DNA of 30,130 bases, from the NCBI GenBank assembly GCA_944371685.1, contig CALVXV010000003.1:1-30130 (forward strand), in the 5' to 3' direction. The notes under the pieces were generated by a model, which was not told the origin of the DNA, searched no databases, and was given only the letters and a program-made list of their open reading frames with translations. The translations under genes and the position numbers were made by a program. Positions 1 to 8,900 of the stretch are shown in pieces (position 1 is the stretch's first letter; each line of letters opens with the position of its first letter). This stretch comes from an uncultured Bacilli bacterium (GTDB lineage Bacteria; Bacillota_I; Bacilli_A; RF39; UBA660).

Positions 1-78
1 ACCTTAGGTTTCTGTGAAGTAGAAAGAGCTTACCGTGAGGTAATAACATCCAAAATTTATTTTGGTATTTTGTTCTAA
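1..78 (+). CDS. Open reading frame tail at the left edge (uncertain)
   Basis: Frame 1 is open from the first base to a TAA at 76-78 and would encode about 25 residues, with the segment FCEVERAYREV. It may be the C-terminus of a gene that begins to the left of the window. It overlaps the start of the next reading frame. The other two frames hit stops within the first 15 bases. I recognise no family and the call rests only on the open frame. Confidence 0.2.
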   Translation, partial: TLGFCEVERAYREVITSKIYFGILF

Positions 79-607
79 AAGATTTTGGTTTAAAAAAACT
101 AAGTTTGTTTTAGATAGTCATTATAATGAATTAAATCCCATAATTGAAGCCTTAAATATAAAAAACAAAAAACAAAGAATAACTTATATATATGATAAAG
201 CATGTGAGCAAATAGACGACTACTATCAAAATAAAAATATTTGTGGTTTCAAAAATAATAAATGTTATGTTCAGCAAAAACTTAATAATAAAGCTATAAA
301 CGGTTGCTGTAGAATATGTTTATATCAAAGTTCAAAAGGATGTACAACCAAAAACCTAACCTGTAAATTATTTACTTGCTCTGAAGTTGAAAAAAGATGT
401 AAGGTAATAACCTTTGATGATTTAAAAATACTTAACCTATTATCCTTTAGAAATCGAATGATTTTAAAGTCCGATTATTTCTCTAAAAGAGAAGATGTAA
501 TAAATGATCTTTATATTGGCAGTATGTTTATATGGTGCATCAAAATAATTGTTAGAATGATAAATACTATTTATGTGTTAAAACGTAAGAAAATCGAAGA
601 AAAATAA
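62..607 (+). CDS. Uncharacterised cysteine-rich protein
   Basis: A 181-residue protein of unknown function. The central part (about residues 62-112) is rich in cysteines, including a CCRIC group followed by a GC...C...C...C pattern, which suggests metal or Fe-S binding or disulfides; that is inference. A hydrophobic stretch near residues 153-170, flanked by Arg and Lys, could be a C-terminal membrane segment. The only canonical start in frame is TTG at 62. An upstream stop at 44-46 limits extension, and the closest SD-like GTGAGG (34-39) lies about 22 bases away, so the true N-terminus is doubtful. The gene stops just before the typA promoter and reads in the same direction. Confidence 0.65.
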   Translation: MVFCSKRFWFKKTKFVLDSHYNELNPIIEALNIKNKKQRITYIYDKACEQIDDYYQNKNICGFKNNKCYVQQKLNNKAINGCCRICLYQSSKGCTTKNLTCKLFTCSEVEKRCKVITFDDLKILNLLSFRNRMILKSDYFSKREDVINDLYIGSMFIWCIKIIVRMINTIYVLKRKKIEEK

Positions 608-610
608 ATA

Positions 611-639
611 TTTACAATTGTTTTTAATCGTGATATAAT
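611..639 (+). promoter_or_regulatory. SigA-type promoter of typA
   Basis: TTTACA (611-616), a 17-base spacer and an extended -10, TGATATAAT (631-639), lie about 30 bases upstream of the typA start. The match to the vegetative consensus is strong. The SD GAGAGG is at 655-660. Confidence 0.7.
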
Positions 640-668
640 TATCCGAGTAGCAAAGAGAGGTAGTATTT

Positions 669-2486
669 ATGAAACAGAGAAATATTGCGATAATTGCCCA
701 TGTTGACCATGGAAAGACAACATTAGTCGACCAATTATTAAAAAGTTCAGGAACGTTTAGAGAAAATGAAGAAGTTCAAACTAGAGCTATGGATTCTAAC
801 GCCCTAGAAAGAGAACGTGGAATAACTATTTTAGCCAAAACCACAGCCATTAACTATAAAGGCTATCGTATAAATATATTAGATACCCCAGGACATGCTG
901 ACTTTGGTGGCGAGGTTGAACGTATTATGAATATGGTTGATGGTGTTTTATTAGTGGTAGATGCTTATGAAGGAACTATGCCTCAAACAAGATTTGTTTT
1001 AAAAAAAGCCCTAGCTGCCGGTGTTACACCAATCGTTGTTGTCAATAAAATAGATAAACCATCTGCTAGACCAGCTCAAGTAGTTGACGAAGTAATGGAT
1101 TTATTTATTGAACTAGGAGCATCATTAGAACAACTAGAATTTCCAGTTTTATATGCATCAGCTTTAAATGGAACATCTAGTGTATCACCAGATTTAAGTA
1201 CTCAAGAAAAAACAATGGAACCAATTTTAGATGCTGTAATTGAAAATATTCCAAAGCCAAAAGTTGATGAAAATGGCCCATTCCAATTTCAACCGGCTTT
1301 ACTTGATTATAACGACTTTGTTGGCCGTATTGGTATAGGCGTCGTTAAAAGAGGACATATTAAAGTTGGCTCTAACGTAACATGTATGCGTTTAGATGGT
1401 ACAAAAAAACAATTTAGAATTCAAAAGATTTTTGGTTATCTAGGACTAAACAAAATAGAAGTAAACGAAGCTCATGCTGGCGATATTGTTGCTATTGCTG
1501 GTCTTCCAGATATTTCTGTTGGTGAAACAATATGTGAAATAGGACATGAAGAAGCTTTACCACCTCTTAGAATTGATGAACCAACTTTGCAAATGACTTT
1601 TGGTGTCAACACCAGTCCATTTAGTGGTAGAGATGGCAAATTCTTAACTGCTAGACAAATCGAAGATAGATTGATGAAAGAAACAGAAAAAGACGTTTCT
1701 TTAAAGGTAAAACAAATTGACTCTGAATCTTGGATGGTCTCAGGTAGAGGTGAATTACATCTATCAATTTTAATTGAAACCATGCGTAGAGAAGGTTATG
1801 AAATAGAAGTATCAAAACCACAAATTATTATTAAAGAAATTGACGGTGTAAAATGTGAACCTTATGAAGATGTAGAAATTGAAGTGCCAGAAGAATATGT
1901 TGGCTCAGTCATTGAATCATTAGGTAATCGTGGTGGAACCATGGAAAATATGAGAGCTTTTGATAATCAGACAAAATTATTATACACTGTTCCATCTAGG
2001 GGATTAATAGGATTTACAACTGAATTTATGACCTTAACTAAAGGATATGGTATATTATCCCATGCTTTTAAATCATATGAACCACTATCAACTGGTAATA
2101 TTGGTGAAAGAAAAGCCGGAGTATTAGTCTCTATTGACAACGGTAAGTCAACAGCTTATGCTTTAGGTTCTTTAGAAGATCGCGGTGTAATGTTTATTGC
2201 TCCAGGAACTGATGTTTATGAAGGTATGATTGTCGGTGAAAATAATCATGAAAATGATCTAGCTGTTAATGTTACAAAAGGCAAACAATTAACTAACACT
2301 AGAAGTGCTAATAAAGATCATACCGTTGTATTAAAAAAACCAAGAGAAATGAGTTTAGAGGTATGTTTAGACTATATTAATGAAGATGAATTAGTTGAGG
2401 TAACTCCAGTTACTTATCGATTAAGGAAGAAAATATTAAACACTAACGAAAGAAAAAAATACGAAAATAAGAAAAATTCAAAATAA
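669..2486 (+). CDS. typA: Ribosome-associated translational GTPase TypA/BipA
   Basis: A 605-residue protein of the usual TypA/BipA length and domain order: GTPase domain, domain II, two EF-G-like domains and the BipA-specific C-terminal domain. The GTPase motifs are visible: P-loop AHVDHGKTT (residues 10-18), RGITI of switch I, DTPGHADF (G3) and NKID (G4). Members of this family bind the 70S ribosome and are needed for ribosome assembly and stress or low-temperature growth. The ATG at 669 has a good SD 8 bases upstream. The gene has its own promoter (611-639) and a terminator right after the stop, so it is probably monocistronic. Nothing is missing or unusual. Confidence 0.97.
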   Translation: MKQRNIAIIAHVDHGKTTLVDQLLKSSGTFRENEEVQTRAMDSNALERERGITILAKTTAINYKGYRINILDTPGHADFGGEVERIMNMVDGVLLVVDAYEGTMPQTRFVLKKALAAGVTPIVVVNKIDKPSARPAQVVDEVMDLFIELGASLEQLEFPVLYASALNGTSSVSPDLSTQEKTMEPILDAVIENIPKPKVDENGPFQFQPALLDYNDFVGRIGIGVVKRGHIKVGSNVTCMRLDGTKKQFRIQKIFGYLGLNKIEVNEAHAGDIVAIAGLPDISVGETICEIGHEEALPPLRIDEPTLQMTFGVNTSPFSGRDGKFLTARQIEDRLMKETEKDVSLKVKQIDSESWMVSGRGELHLSILIETMRREGYEIEVSKPQIIIKEIDGVKCEPYEDVEIEVPEEYVGSVIESLGNRGGTMENMRAFDNQTKLLYTVPSRGLIGFTTEFMTLTKGYGILSHAFKSYEPLSTGNIGERKAGVLVSIDNGKSTAYALGSLEDRGVMFIAPGTDVYEGMIVGENNHENDLAVNVTKGKQLTNTRSANKDHTVVLKKPREMSLEVCLDYINEDELVEVTPVTYRLRKKILNTNERKKYENKKNSK

Positions 2487-2489
2487 AGC

Positions 2490-2519
2490 AAATCTTTCCT
2501 AAAATGGAAAGATTTTATG
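2490..2519 (+). terminator. Intrinsic terminator of typA
   Basis: A perfect 10-bp stem, AAATCTTTCC (2490-2499) with GGAAAGATTT (2506-2515), has a 6-base loop and begins 3 bases after the typA stop. The T tract is short (TTTT then A), so termination may be only moderate. Confidence 0.75.
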
Positions 2520-2578
2520 TATAATTTTACATTTTAAAATTAACCTTATATTAATTTTATGTATTATTATCTTTTTTA

Positions 2579-2587
2579 TGCTATAAT
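2579..2587 (+). promoter_or_regulatory. Extended -10 promoter of the wall-anchored adhesin
   Basis: TGCTATAAT (2579-2587) is a perfect extended -10 (TGnTATAAT). No clear -35 box is present at the right distance, which is common for extended -10 promoters. Transcription should begin near 2594, within a palindrome. Confidence 0.6.
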
Positions 2588-2593
2588 ATAATT

Positions 2594-2610
2594 AACAAGA
2601 TATTCTTGTT
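2594..2610 (+). promoter_or_regulatory. Palindromic operator candidate at the adhesin transcription start
   Basis: AACAAGA-TAT-TCTTGTT is a perfect dyad with 7-bp arms. It lies immediately downstream of the extended -10 and just before the SD AGAGGAG (2612-2618). The position fits a repressor operator at +1 or a short 5' hairpin in the mRNA. Confidence 0.45.
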
Positions 2611-2625
2611 TAGAGAGGAGTAAAT

Positions 2626-3951
2626 ATGAAAAAAGGAGTTAAAACATTTTTAGGAGTGTGCGCTTTTTGTACTTGTTTATTTCCATTAACACACGCTGAT
2701 GCTAAAACATTAGTTAACGGCCAAGAATATGATAACTTACAAGAAGCTATAACTAAAACAAGTGCTAAAACAGCTACATTTAAAATTAGTAGTGATGAAA
2801 TAGGTAATCCTACAACCATTAATATTCCATCTGGAGCTAATTATACTATTGATGGAGGTAACTATACTGTCAATTACAGTTTCTCATTAGATGCAACATC
2901 TAGTGAAAATAGTACCCTTAATATAAAAAACTTAATTATGGATGGTAACAATAAATTAGGAATGGCTATCAAATCACAAAATCAAGAAACTAAACCTAAC
3001 GAATTAACTTTGTCAGTAGTTGATTCCACTATTAGAAACTATACATCTAAAGGAATCTATTTAACCAATATAAAAAACTTACTTATTGATAATGTTAAAT
3101 TTAATGATTTAGCTACAACTACCCAAACATGGTGTACTGGTGATTATGCCTTAGATGTTAACTTAATTGGTGTTCAAGATGCTAAAATTACCATTAAAGA
3201 TTCTACATTTGCTGGTAAATCTGGTGGAAATGCTCCAATTAAAGTTACCCAAAGAGGTGGTGTTGACGATATCAACACTGATATCAAATATTACCCACAA
3301 GGTCATAAAAACACTCCAGCCAGTATTGAATCATTTGTAGTAGAAAACTGTGATTTTACAAATGTTACCGGTAACAGTAAAGGTGATGTAATTATTGGCT
3401 CAAGACCTAATGCTGATGGCAGTGCTAGAACAAGTGCCACATTATATGATTATAAAATTGTTGCCAAAGAAGGAACTACTACAGAAGTATATACTAGAAG
3501 TACTACTTCTAATGAAGCAAGTAGTGATTATAAACCAGTAGTTGTTACTGATGAAGCTCCATTAATGCAAGTAACAAACCTTGTTTTACATTCAGATGAT
3601 AAAAACATAGACTTAGAATTAAATAAAGAATATAAGTTAAATTATTATTTTGGTGACAAAGGTTCTATTGTAACAAATGCTCCAAAAGTAACTTTTGCAA
3701 GTAGTGATGAAAACATTGTTTCTGTAACAGAAGATGGTATCATTACAGCCAAAAGTACAGGAACTGCCACTATTACTGCTAATTATGACGGCGGAACTTA
3801 TGTTTGGACCATTAATGTAAATGATCCTAACAGTGAAAAAGTAGAAAATCCAAAAACTTCTGATTCTATTTTATTGATTGCTGCCACTTTATTAGCTAGT
3901 GTATCAGTTGCAATAATTACTGCTATAAAATTAGCACACAAAAAAATATAA
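2626..3951 (+). CDS. Wall-anchored surface protein with beta-helix and BIG2 domain
   Basis: A 441-residue exported protein. The N-terminus is a signal peptide (MKKGVK, a hydrophobic core, then THADA, with cleavage near residue 26). Residues ~30-270 contain repeated short beta motifs rich in Asn, Ile and Asp, typical of a right-handed parallel beta-helix (pectin-lyase-like fold). Residues ~310-400 look like a bacterial Ig-like group 2 (BIG2) domain, including SVTEDGIITAKSTGTATITA. The C-terminus has NPKTSD, a hydrophobic stretch and a basic tail, an LPXTG-like sortase signal of the NPKT type. It is probably displayed on the cell wall as an adhesin or glycan-binding protein; the ligand cannot be told. 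SD AGAGGAG precedes the ATG. Confidence 0.8.
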   Translation: MKKGVKTFLGVCAFCTCLFPLTHADAKTLVNGQEYDNLQEAITKTSAKTATFKISSDEIGNPTTINIPSGANYTIDGGNYTVNYSFSLDATSSENSTLNIKNLIMDGNNKLGMAIKSQNQETKPNELTLSVVDSTIRNYTSKGIYLTNIKNLLIDNVKFNDLATTTQTWCTGDYALDVNLIGVQDAKITIKDSTFAGKSGGNAPIKVTQRGGVDDINTDIKYYPQGHKNTPASIESFVVENCDFTNVTGNSKGDVIIGSRPNADGSARTSATLYDYKIVAKEGTTTEVYTRSTTSNEASSDYKPVVVTDEAPLMQVTNLVLHSDDKNIDLELNKEYKLNYYFGDKGSIVTNAPKVTFASSDENIVSVTEDGIITAKSTGTATITANYDGGTYVWTINVNDPNSEKVENPKTSDSILLIAATLLASVSVAIITAIKLAHKKI

Positions 3952-3966
3952 TAGTTAATACAAAAT

Positions 3967-3998
3967 AACCTCGTTAATCATAAACGGGGTTTTATTTT
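3967..3998. terminator. Bidirectional terminator between convergent genes
   Basis: AACCTCGTT (3967-3975) pairs with AACGGGGTT (3983-3991), a 9-bp stem with one G-U pair and a 7-base loop. It is followed by TTTATTTT on the plus strand and preceded by AAAATA, which gives a T-rich tract on the minus strand. It can serve both the adhesin gene and the minus-strand lipoprotein gene, whose stop codon is at 3992-3994. Confidence 0.7.
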
Positions 3999-4666
3999 GA
4001 GGCAAAAGAAGTATCAAATTCTATTTTATCTGTATCATTATTATATCTAGGAATAATAGAAACTACATAACCATATTTATTTTCAAAAGATATTCTCATA
4101 TCAGGTATATCATAATTAATACTTTTTCTAATAATAACCGTACTCTCATCTATATTATCCAAGCTATAAACCAAATCCACATCACTATACTTGTCATTTG
4201 CTTGCTCAATTTCATTAATTTTAAAATTTCTTACCTTTTCACCAAAATTTATAACAATATAATTAGAAGTCTTATCTAGTAAAATTGTCTTTTCATCGTT
4301 ATTAGCTTCATAATTTTTCATATAATCTATCGTATAAAAGTCCATATTTGTATACTTGTCAGTCAAACTTTGTAAATACTTATTAATTTTTTTATTTTCT
4401 GTAACCTTTCCACCATATTTTAACTTATCATCATTCAAAGAAAAATAATATATATCATCAGTTGTTTTAATTGTCAGTTTATTAGCTAAATCTTTTTCTT
4501 CCTCTTTTTCATAAGTATTATTAATTAATTTCTTGACCTCATTAAAATCTTCTTTATTAATTAAAATATCATTGTATTTAATTTCTGTAATTTTCCCATT
4601 AATATCTAAAGTGCTTGAACATCCGGCCAATAAAAAAATTACCAGCAACACTATTATTTTGCGCAT
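3992..4666 (-). CDS. Uncharacterised lipoprotein
   Basis: About 224 residues. The N-terminus MRKIIVLLVIFLLAGCSS is a lipoprotein signal with lipobox LAGC, so the mature protein is probably attached to the outer face of the membrane. The rest is hydrophilic, charged and rich in Asp, Asn and Lys, without a motif I recognise. A longer frame begins at a GTG at 4675, but the SD AGGTG overlaps that GTG and lies 6 bases before the ATG at 4666, so the ATG is chosen. It is transcribed convergently to the adhesin gene. A terminator at 4701-4727 separates it from the upstream cotJ operon. Confidence 0.8.
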   Translation of the reverse strand: MRKIIVLLVIFLLAGCSSTLDINGKITEIKYNDILINKEDFNEVKKLINNTYEKEEEKDLANKLTIKTTDDIYYFSLNDDKLKYGGKVTENKKINKYLQSLTDKYTNMDFYTIDYMKNYEANNDEKTILLDKTSNYIVINFGEKVRNFKINEIEQANDKYSDVDLVYSLDNIDESTVIIRKSINYDIPDMRISFENKYGYVVSIIPRYNNDTDKIEFDTSFASK

Positions 4667-4700
4667 CCACATCACCTATCATTATTATGTATTTATTTAT

Positions 4701-4727
4701 AAAAAAAATACTTGTAAAAACAAGTAT
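4701..4727 (-). terminator. Intrinsic terminator of the cotJ operon
   Basis: ATACTTGT (4708-4715) and ACAAGTAT (4720-4727) form a perfect 8-bp stem with a 4-base loop. On the minus strand the stem is followed by seven T residues (A run 4701-4707). It lies 20 bases beyond the cotJC stop. Confidence 0.85.
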
Positions 4728-4746
4728 AAAATATTAAATAAAAATC

Positions 4747-5316
4747 TTATTTTAAAGTATTATTTTTAATTTTCAAATAATAATCACGAAGTTCTTTAAA
4801 TCGTTGATAATGAACAATTTCTCGTTCTCTTAAAAATGATAGTGGACCTAAAATATCAGGATCATCAGTTAAATCCATTAAATGTTCATAAGTTGCTCTT
4901 GCTCTTTGCTCTGCTCCCATATCACTTTCAATATCTGCAATATAATCACCAGACACTTTAATATAAGTCATATTAAATGGATTGCCAAAAGCATCAGATG
5001 GGAATAAATCCATACCAAATTGTGCATACTGACTATCTAATCCTGCTGCTTTTAGTTCTTCCTTAGTTGCCCCTTTCATAAGTTGATAAAGCATACTTGA
5101 TATCATTTCCACGTGCGCAAGTTCCTCTGTGCCAATATCTGTTAGTAATGACTTTCCTCTATCATCTGGCATATTATATCTTTGGTCTAAATATTGCCAT
5201 GCAGCTGCAAGCTCACCTGCGGGTCCACCATATTGTGTCAAAATACATTTTGCCATCTTTAAGTTTTTCTTCTTAATATTTACAGGATACTGTAATTTTT
5301 TTTCATATTTCCACAT
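4747..5316 (-). CDS. cotJC: Spore coat protein CotJC, manganese-catalase family
   Basis: A 189-residue protein with the four-helix di-manganese catalase fold of CotJC. Likely metal ligands are visible: E35 in AGELAAAW, E65 and H68 in TEELAHVE, E136 in GAEQRAR, and the EIVHYQRF segment with H169. In Bacillus subtilis CotJC is part of the inner spore coat and is made in the mother cell with CotJA and CotJB. The start has a near-perfect SD (AGGAGG, 5 bases upstream), and the gene begins 9 bases after the stop of the CotJA-CotJB fusion, so the two form an operon. It implies that the host sporulates. Whether catalase activity is retained cannot be judged. Confidence 0.95.
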   Translation of the reverse strand: MWKYEKKLQYPVNIKKKNLKMAKCILTQYGGPAGELAAAWQYLDQRYNMPDDRGKSLLTDIGTEELAHVEMISSMLYQLMKGATKEELKAAGLDSQYAQFGMDLFPSDAFGNPFNMTYIKVSGDYIADIESDMGAEQRARATYEHLMDLTDDPDILGPLSFLREREIVHYQRFKELRDYYLKIKNNTLK

Positions 5317-5325
5317 ATAAACCTC

Positions 5326-5850
5326 CTACATATTCTCCCATGGCCAAGGCATATTGTTCCAAGTCCAAGGATAACCCTCATTTGAATTTACTAAAAGTGG
5401 TCCATATTTACTTTCATATTCATTTTTAGCTGTCCATGCATCCGCACTAAATTGATTAAATAAATCAATCATATTTCTATCATTAGGGTGTGTATCTAAG
5501 TATAAATTGATATCATGAGCCGCAAAAGAATAAGCATCAACTTTTGTTAAAAGCTCAGCTTGTTCATTCATTCCATTCACATCATAAGGCCTTGAAAGTT
5601 TATATTGATTATATAAATTTGGAAACATATTTCCTCTAATAAAGCCATTATATACATCATATAATTCATTTGGTGTTGTCTTGCCATCAAAACCACACTT
5701 GTTGAAATTCATATTGTCGCCAGCCTGCACACTTAATTTTTTACTAAGTTCACTATTTTGAACTGGTATTTTTGCTTGAGGCATTGCTTCTGGATATGCA
5801 ATCATAAATTCATTCGGAAACATACCTCCCATATTTGTATAGTTATTCAT
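5326..5850 (-). CDS. cotJB: Fused spore coat protein CotJA-CotJB
   Basis: A 174-residue protein combining two normally separate coat proteins. Residues 97-174 are CotJB: the segment SFAAHDINLYLDTHPND, then YESKYGPL and the Trp/Pro-rich tail PWTWNNMPWPWE. Residues ~60-90 (NELYDVYNGFIRGNMFPNLY) resemble CotJA, whose core is an Ala/Leu-x-x-Gly-T-x-FP-x-L motif. Residues 1-58 are Met- and Asn-rich and unassigned. In Bacillus cotJA, cotJB and cotJC are three separate genes; here no separate cotJA is present and the order CotJA-CotJB-CotJC is kept with the first two joined. SD AAGGGGAA precedes the ATG, and a SigE/SigK-like promoter is upstream. The CotJB call is firm; the CotJA part is moderately sure. 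Confidence 0.88.
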   Translation of the reverse strand: MNNYTNMGGMFPNEFMIAYPEAMPQAKIPVQNSELSKKLSVQAGDNMNFNKCGFDGKTTPNELYDVYNGFIRGNMFPNLYNQYKLSRPYDVNGMNEQAELLTKVDAYSFAAHDINLYLDTHPNDRNMIDLFNQFSADAWTAKNEYESKYGPLLVNSNEGYPWTWNNMPWPWENM

Positions 5851-5870
5851 CTAACTTTCCCCTTTCGTGA

Positions 5871-5900
5871 TATCTTATGAAAATCAAATGCATAAGTATA
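5871..5900 (-). promoter_or_regulatory. Mother-cell sigma (SigE/SigK-like) promoter of the cotJ operon
   Basis: On the minus strand CATAAGATA (5879 down to 5871) fits the SigK -10 pattern CATAnnnTA and partly the SigE pattern CATACAnT. A -35-like TATAC ends 16 bases upstream (5896-5900). Transcription would begin near 5864, leaving a leader of about 14 bases that holds the SD. The position before a coat operon supports it, but these consensus elements are short. Confidence 0.4.
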
Positions 5901-5910
5901 GGCAAAAGAC

Positions 5911-5939
5911 TTGTTTTTATAACAATTTTTTAGTATGAT
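5911..5939 (+). promoter_or_regulatory. Possible SigA promoter of the SNF2 gene
   Basis: TTGTTT (5911-5916), a 17-base spacer and TATGAT (5934-5939). The predicted start near 5946 would leave a very short leader before the ATG at 5959. Spacing is ideal but each box has mismatches. Confidence 0.4.
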
Positions 5940-5958
5940 AACATTTGAGGTGAGTTTT

Positions 5959-8900
5959 ATGCGTCTTTATGATAAAGTTATCAAAATTTGTGGCACTACT
6001 GACTTTATGAAAGGTTTAAATTATCAAGCCAACAAAATAAAACTAATTAAAATGGAAGATACTGCTTATTTAAGAAGGGCTTATTTTAAAGTTACTTCAG
6101 AAAGAATAAACCGTGATTATGACGTGCAGGTATTAGTAGATAAAGATGACGAAACTATAAATGACTATTCATGTACATGTCCCCAATATGAAAAGATGGA
6201 CACCTGTAAACATATAGCTGCCGCCATTTTAAAATATCAAGAAGAATTATTTATGGATGATCCACTAGATCCCGTATCTTATCAATTAAATATCGGTTCG
6301 CAAATTTTAGATAAATTTTATGAACCTAAAAAATCCACAATAAAAAAGAGATTAAATTTAACCGTTGACCTAGAACTATCCGAAAGTTATTACTATAATG
6401 ATTACATTAAAGTAAAATATAAAATAGGTTTAGATAGAATGTATACCTTAAACAACAAATATCATAATTTTATGTACGCATACTCTCAAAATAGACCATA
6501 TAAATTATCTACTAAATTAACCTATGATCCTCATGAGCACTACTTTGATAAAATAGATAAAAAAATATTAGATTATAATATTCATATATTTCAAAGAGGT
6601 TACTATGAATGTCTCTTAAGACCAAATGACCTAGATAGTTTTATGGAACTATTAAAAGATAAAGACTATACTATAGATTCGCGAAAATATCGTGGATACA
6701 CTTTAGAAAATCCTTTTCATATCAACCTTACAAAAGACGGTGATAACTATACTTTAACCATTGATAATATCAAAGAAATAACACCTTTACTTGAAGATGC
6801 CCCATATTTTTATGATAGTCAAAAAGTATATAAAGTAGACAGTAATATTTATAAACTCTATAGATTACTAGCTGATAACGATTTAGAAATGTTTATGTTT
6901 TCTAAAAAAGATTTAGGTAAATTTACCGGTGGCTTATTATCCTTATTAAAAGATAACATTCACCTAGCTGAAAATATCACAGAAATAACCATACCAACCG
7001 CTCCAACAGCTAAACTATATTTTGATTTTTATTATAATGCCATAGAATGTCAAATAAAATTAACCTATGGAAATAAAGAAATTGACTACTTTAGTAAAGA
7101 TCCTGGTATTGCGCATGATAATGAATTCGAAGGTAACATAATTCAAAGATTATCGGATTTTGGTTTTACTGTAAATAACGAACACATCACATTAGAAGAC
7201 ATCGATGAAATTGGTGAATTTTTAGAAAAAGGTATCTATGAAATTAGTGAAGAATATGAAATATTCACCTCCAAAAAGATTAAAGACACAAACATTGTCA
7301 AGCAAACCCAAAACAGTGTTTCCTTCTCTATTGGTAAAGATAATATTCTATCCTATAACTTTAAACTAGATGGCATTGAATCAGATGAACTAACCGATGT
7401 CTTAACATCCTTAAAAGCCAAAAAGCATTACCACCGCCTTAAATCAGGCGCTATCATTGACTTAAATGCCGATACTAACTTGCAAAATCTAGGTGAACTA
7501 ACCGACAATTTGGACCTTACCAAAAAAGAAATTACCGAAGGAGAAGGCACTATTCCTAAATACCGTGCCTTATACCTAGATAGCCTAAAAAATAACTACT
7601 CTACCCTAATTAAAACTAATAATAGTTTTGATGAGTTAATCAACAAATTCTTAACCTATAAAGATAGTGATATAACTTTAGATAAAAAAGAAATCAAAGT
7701 TTTGAGAGACTATCAATTAACAGGTGTGAAATGGTTATATAACATTTATAAAACAGGCTTTGGTGGCATTTTAGCTGATGAAATGGGTTTGGGAAAATCA
7801 ATTCAATTAATCTACTTAACTAAATTAATCATCAAAGAAAATCCCAAAGCTAAAATTCTCATCGTTGCCCCTACTTCACTTATCTATAACTGGCAAAAAG
7901 AATTCGATAAATTCGGTTCAGAATTAAAATATAAAGTATTTGCCGAAAATAAAAGTCAAAGATTAAACGATTTGGAAAACACAGACGATATAAACATCAT
8001 GATAACATCTTATGGTCTAATTCGAAATGATTTAGAAAAATATAAAGAAATGTTCTTTGAACTAATTGCTATCGATGAAGCTCAAAACATCAAAAACCCT
8101 AATACAGGCATATCAAAAGCCGTAAAAAGCTTAAATGCCAATGTTAAATTTGCCCTAACTGGAACCCCTATTGAAAATAGCTTACTAGAACTTTGGAGTA
8201 TCTTTGACTTCATCATGCCAGGATATCTTGCTAGCCGCGATAAATTTAATTCCTTATATAGTGTCAAAGACATTGAAGAAGAAACAGATAATTTAAAAAG
8301 ATTAAATACCCAAATAAGTTATTTCATATTAAGAAGAAAGAAAAAAGATGTCGTTAAAGACTTACCTGATAAACTAGAAAATAATATTTATATTGATTTG
8401 GGCAAAAACCAGAAAAAAGTATATGCCGCTGAAGTCCAAAAAACTAAAGAAGAATTAGATGAACTTATTCAAACCGAAGGCTGGACTAAAGCTAGATTTA
8501 AAATACTTCAGTTACTAACTAAATTAAGACAAATATGTATTGATCCATCAATTATCTTTGAAAATTACAAAGGCGACAGTGCGAAAATCGACGAACTTTT
8601 AAGAATTGTTGAAGAAACTAAAGCCAATGGCCATAAAATGTTAATCTTCACAACCTATAAAAAAGCTTTAGACCTAATAATTCCTAAATTAAACAACATA
8701 GGCATATCTTCATATTATATAGATGGTAGTGTATCATCTAAAAAACGTATGGAACTTGTCGATAAATTTAATAGTGATGATACTGATGTCTTTATCATAA
8801 CCTTAAAAGCAGGTGGAACAGGTTTAAACTTAACATCAGCCACCGTAGTAATTCACCTAGATTTATGGTGGAATCCGCAAGTTGAAAATCAAGCAACCGA

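Noticed and set aside
1472..1783. Minus-strand ORF inside typA, and similar antisense ORFs inside the SNF2, virB4 and relaxase genes
   Set aside because: They are shadows of strongly conserved coding sequence, without SD or recognisable product.
4676..4746. Promoter of the minus-strand lipoprotein gene
   Set aside because: TTTACA-like and TAAATA-like boxes with 17-base spacing can be drawn, but they overlap the cotJ terminator in AT-rich DNA and are not convincing enough to list.
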